Part shown: positions 61,918 to 64,000 of the stretch, one piece after another
Layout: each line of letters opens with the position of its first letter
Position numbering within the stretch: the stretch's first letter is position 1
Assembly (NCBI RefSeq): GCF_014596935.1
Contig: NZ_JACVXC010000001.1
Location: 368,783 to 432,782 of the forward strand
Length of the DNA: 64,000 nt
Direction: 5' to 3'
Source of the DNA: Aestuariibaculum suncheonense
Lineage (GTDB): Bacteria; Bacteroidota; Bacteroidia; Flavobacteriales; Flavobacteriaceae
Made by a program: the position numbers and the translations under genes
The notes under the pieces: generated by a model
Told to the model about the DNA's origin: nothing
Database searches by the model: none
What the model saw: the letters and a program-made list of their open reading frames with translations, nothing else

Positions 61918-63222
61918 TTAATTGCCATCAGGCTTTTTAATTTCAAATCGTGTACTCATAGGTAGGGTCCAGTCACCAATTTTATCCGGGTTTTTAGGAT
62001 TGTACTGAGGAATATTGGGTCTAAGATACTTCGCTAAACCTAAGTTTAAATCTTTAATACCCTGAACCACACATTTCGCAATTTCATTTGCTCCAAAACT
62101 ATTAAAATGCGTATTGTCTTCTAATTTTTCGGTTTGCCCTGGAAATGTATTTGCCGGATATTGAACAAAGGCCAGTCTTGATGGTTCATCACCCCAGCTT
62201 TCGTACATGTCTGTTGTCATTTTGGTGATGTCAATTAGAGGCACATTTAAGTCTTTAGCCACTTTTCGCATTGCATCAGGGAAGTCACCATGAGTTTCTT
62301 TTAGAGAGCCATTTGCATTGAACGCTCGGCGTTGGGTTGGCGTACATAAAACAGGTATGCCACCTTTATCAAGAGCCTTTGTAATGTATTCTTTTAAGTA
62401 TTTGGTGTAAGATTCCCAAGGCCCAATACCTTCACCTTTTTGCTTTTCGTCGTTATGCGCAAATTCAATAAACAGGTAATCGCCTGGTTTCATTATCGAT
62501 AAAATTTTGTCTAAACGTTTTACAGCTTTAAATGCACTTAAAGAAGATCCAGACTCGGCATAGTTGGCTACTACAGCTTCATCTGTCAAATAATTAGTGA
62601 AAAATTGTCCCCATGAAGCCCAGGGTTCCACGTCTTGGTCGGTTACAGTGGAATCTCCTGCAAGGAAAATGGTTGTAATGTTTGAAGTAGGGGTAATGCT
62701 AAGGCTTTGAATAGCTGGCGTTCCTGAGAATTCTATGGTTAATTTATCATCCCAATTGAGTTGATTTTTATCACGATCTTTTATTCGAATATAGTTGTTC
62801 ACGTCTATTTTAGTGGATCTAACATTAACAGTGAAAGAAACGTGTCTGCTGTCTTTTTTATCGACTTTTAGTTCTTTAAGCATTAGTCGTCTGGATTCTG
62901 CTTTGATGGTAGTTTCAGAATATTTTTTGTCTCCTAAAACTAAATCGACTTTGTAAAATCCTTCAGGTAAACTAACTGAAAAATAAACTGAATTTGTAGT
63001 AATTAAGGCCTTTTTACTAAATTTTACATTGCTAGCTGTATTGAAATCGAAACCATAGCCTTTATTTTCGTCATAAACCAAGGCTTCAGAAATGTGTGTA
63101 GCGTTAGAAGCAGTGTTTTTTGTTCCGAAGTCAAAATATTGATTATGTTTAGTTTGGGCTGTACCATAAAGTGAAGCTACTAAAAATAAACATGCAAAAA
63201 GGCTGCTTTTGTGATGAATCAT
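61918..63222 (-). CDS. CE12 rhamnogalacturonan acetylesterase with N-terminal beta domain
   Basis: The 434-aa secreted esterase has a signal peptide to about 22 (YGTAQ). An N-terminal galactose-binding-like beta domain (about 25-175, starting YFDFGTKN) precedes the SGNH domain (about 180-400) with AGDSTVTDQD, GSSLSAFK, EFAHNDEKQK and DNTHFNSFG. It deacetylates RG-I. The catalytic Asp-His is DxxH-type with Asn-Thr between (DNTH). It is monocistronic, with its own ACAGGATA promoter. Confidence 0.92.
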   Translation of the reverse strand: MIHHKSSLFACLFLVASLYGTAQTKHNQYFDFGTKNTASNATHISEALVYDENKGYGFDFNTASNVKFSKKALITTNSVYFSVSLPEGFYKVDLVLGDKKYSETTIKAESRRLMLKELKVDKKDSRHVSFTVNVRSTKIDVNNYIRIKDRDKNQLNWDDKLTIEFSGTPAIQSLSITPTSNITTIFLAGDSTVTDQDVEPWASWGQFFTNYLTDEAVVANYAESGSSLSAFKAVKRLDKILSIMKPGDYLFIEFAHNDEKQKGEGIGPWESYTKYLKEYITKALDKGGIPVLCTPTQRRAFNANGSLKETHGDFPDAMRKVAKDLNVPLIDITKMTTDMYESWGDEPSRLAFVQYPANTFPGQTEKLEDNTHFNSFGANEIAKCVVQGIKDLNLGLAKYLRPNIPQYNPKNPDKIGDWTLPMSTRFEIKKPDGN

Positions 63223-63237
63223 AAAATGTATTTTTTA

Positions 63238-63283
63238 CTAAAATATGAGTAATACAAAAAAGAACCATCCTGTACTATTCTGA
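63238..63283 (-). promoter_or_regulatory. Tandem ACAGGATA-type operator and promoter of the CE12 gene
   Basis: On the gene strand TCAGAATAGTACAGGATG (63266-63283) lies 20 bp upstream of the -7-like box TATTTTAG (63238-63245). It is the most degenerate of the five copies. Confidence 0.68.
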
Positions 63284-63298
63284 AACAGAATTTTTTTT

Positions 63299-64000
63299 TT
63301 ACACCGAATTTCTTTCAATGTATTCAAAAACGTTTTTAACTTTTTCCTTTTTATTATTTAGAACCAGGTAGGCGGCTGTTTCTCCCATAGCTTTAAAATG
63401 GGTGCTTACCACATTAATACCCAATAAGTCTTTTAAAGGAGTGTCGTTATATGATATAATACCTATATCTTTTCCCAAAGTTAAGTCTTTTGCCCGAACT
63501 TGGCGTACCAGATTTACCAAGTCGTGTTCTTCAATGATAATATAGGTGTCTTTACTATCCAGATCCATGTCATCATAAATCTCATTTAATATTTCAAAGT
63601 CGAAATTGTATTTTGAGCAAAATTTTCTAAATCCGTGAACAATGCGCTGGGGGTAAGGGTATACAGATTTAGACGGATAAACCAAGACGAGTTTGTCGTA
63701 TTTTTTTAATTTATCAACACCTTTTTTCAAGGCCTCATAAATATCTTCCTGAAAATCCTGATAAACTGCACCGTAATTCCCTTTAATTTCTAATTTGTTA
63801 TTGTCAAGAATAATGAGTTTATCTTTTGGAATTTTGTTTAAAACCTCCTGGACCATATGTGTTGTACTAATATGGTTAGAGTCGTCTGTTTTAAAATGAG
63901 GCATAATCACGTAGTAGTCGTAAGCTCCTAAGTTGCGTTCTAAGGTTTTAGTAAAGATGGATTCTTCACAATGGTAAACCGATAAAGTCACTAAACTATT
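63299..64000 (-). CDS. Sugar-sensing transcriptional regulator, 5' end beyond window
   Basis: Only the C-terminal 230 or so residues are visible, and the frame stays open to base 64000, so the DNA-binding domain is outside. What is seen is a periplasmic-binding-protein-like effector domain: LDNNKLEIKGNYGAVYQDF, HGFRKFCSKYNF, and the end IGIISYNDTPLKDLLGINVVSTHFKAMGETAAYLVL. This matches the LacI-like sensor domain that Bacteroidetes attach to GntR-type HTH in sugar regulators. As the only regulator beside the pectin locus, it is the likely reader of the ACAGGATA operators. Confidence 0.8.
   Translation of the reverse strand, partial: NSLVTLSVYHCEESIFTKTLERNLGAYDYYVIMPHFKTDDSNHISTTHMVQEVLNKIPKDKLIILDNNKLEIKGNYGAVYQDFQEDIYEALKKGVDKLKKYDKLVLVYPSKSVYPYPQRIVHGFRKFCSKYNFDFEILNEIYDDMDLDSKDTYIIIEEHDLVNLVRQVRAKDLTLGKDIGIISYNDTPLKDLLGINVVSTHFKAMGETAAYLVLNNKKEKVKNVFEYIERNSV

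Noticed and set aside
38745-63222. An ulvan utilisation locus
   Set aside because: GH105, GH2, sulfatase and RhaM also occur in ulvan loci, but PL4, GH28, PL22, CE12 and the uxa operon point to rhamnogalacturonan/pectin.
1-64000. CRISPR arrays, rRNA genes, insertion sequences or prophage
   Set aside because: I saw no evenly spaced repeat-spacer arrays, no rRNA segments and no transposase, integrase or structural phage genes.

Overview
The window looks like a chromosomal segment of a marine Flavobacteriaceae-type Bacteroidete. The signs are AT-rich DNA, repeated -7 promoter boxes of the Bacteroidete form TAnnTTTG, many lipoproteins, a type IX secretion C-terminal domain, and a pectin/rhamnogalacturonan utilisation locus that includes a sulfatase. 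The species is not resolved.

Region 1 (1-3.4 kb): the 3' part of a tRNA-Asp is followed by a compact unit that I cannot match to a named system. Four promoters carry the same 16-bp dyad operator GACATNNNNTGTCGTA, each exactly 21 bp upstream of a -7 box. Three drive short ORF-less transcripts ending in related terminator hairpins, with a shared GGTTTGGTTAGT element. The fourth drives an 80-aa protein. Among them lies a gene for an HTH protein with a GNAT-like C-terminal domain, the obvious candidate regulator. A small haem lipoprotein gene is interspersed.

Region 2 (3.5-10.8 kb): a LacI-type regulator; a 51-aa lipoprotein with a long structured leader, next to a TPR histidine kinase and NarL-type response regulator; a candidate small RNA; and a BlaI/M56-TonB pair behind three BlaI-like operators, followed by a lone TonB-C-like lipoprotein.

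Region 3 (10.8-24.3 kb): mostly housekeeping and accessory genes: a glycosyltransferase and flippase-like pair, an outer-membrane barrel, ruvC, hemW (apparently with an ATC start), a cyclase-family hydrolase, DUF4230, MmcQ/YjbR, a duplicated-domain exported protein, PhnA, DUF4407, an SQR-like flavoprotein, an EamA transporter and an M20 peptidase.

Region 4 (24.26-26.75 kb): an intact tRNA-Leu(TAG), then about 2.4 kb holding an OLD/ABC-like ATPase and a PIN-like nuclease gene, then a displaced 3' copy of the tRNA-Leu with its own terminator. This is a tRNA-embedded mini-island with a candidate two-gene defence module and no integrase left.

Region 5 (27-38.4 kb): a GH20 hexosaminidase, then a galacturonate operon under a LacI-type operator: SDR dehydrogenase, uxaC, a TRAP transporter (dctP-dctQ-dctM), uxaB and uxaA, with a convergent lacI-family gene.

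Region 6 (38.7-64 kb): a pectin/rhamnogalacturonan-I locus: PL4 lyase, esterase-GH43 fusion, GH43-like enzymes, GH105, GH106, PL22, GH28, sulfatase, rhamnose mutarotase, two GH2 enzymes, a double CE12 esterase and a second CE12 esterase. Five promoters share a tandem ACAGGATA repeat exactly 20 bp upstream of their -7 boxes. A sugar-sensing regulator runs off the right edge. The locus would depolymerise RG-I outside and in the periplasm, release galacturonate, rhamnose and galactose, and feed galacturonate into the uxa operon. No SusC/SusD pair lies in the window.
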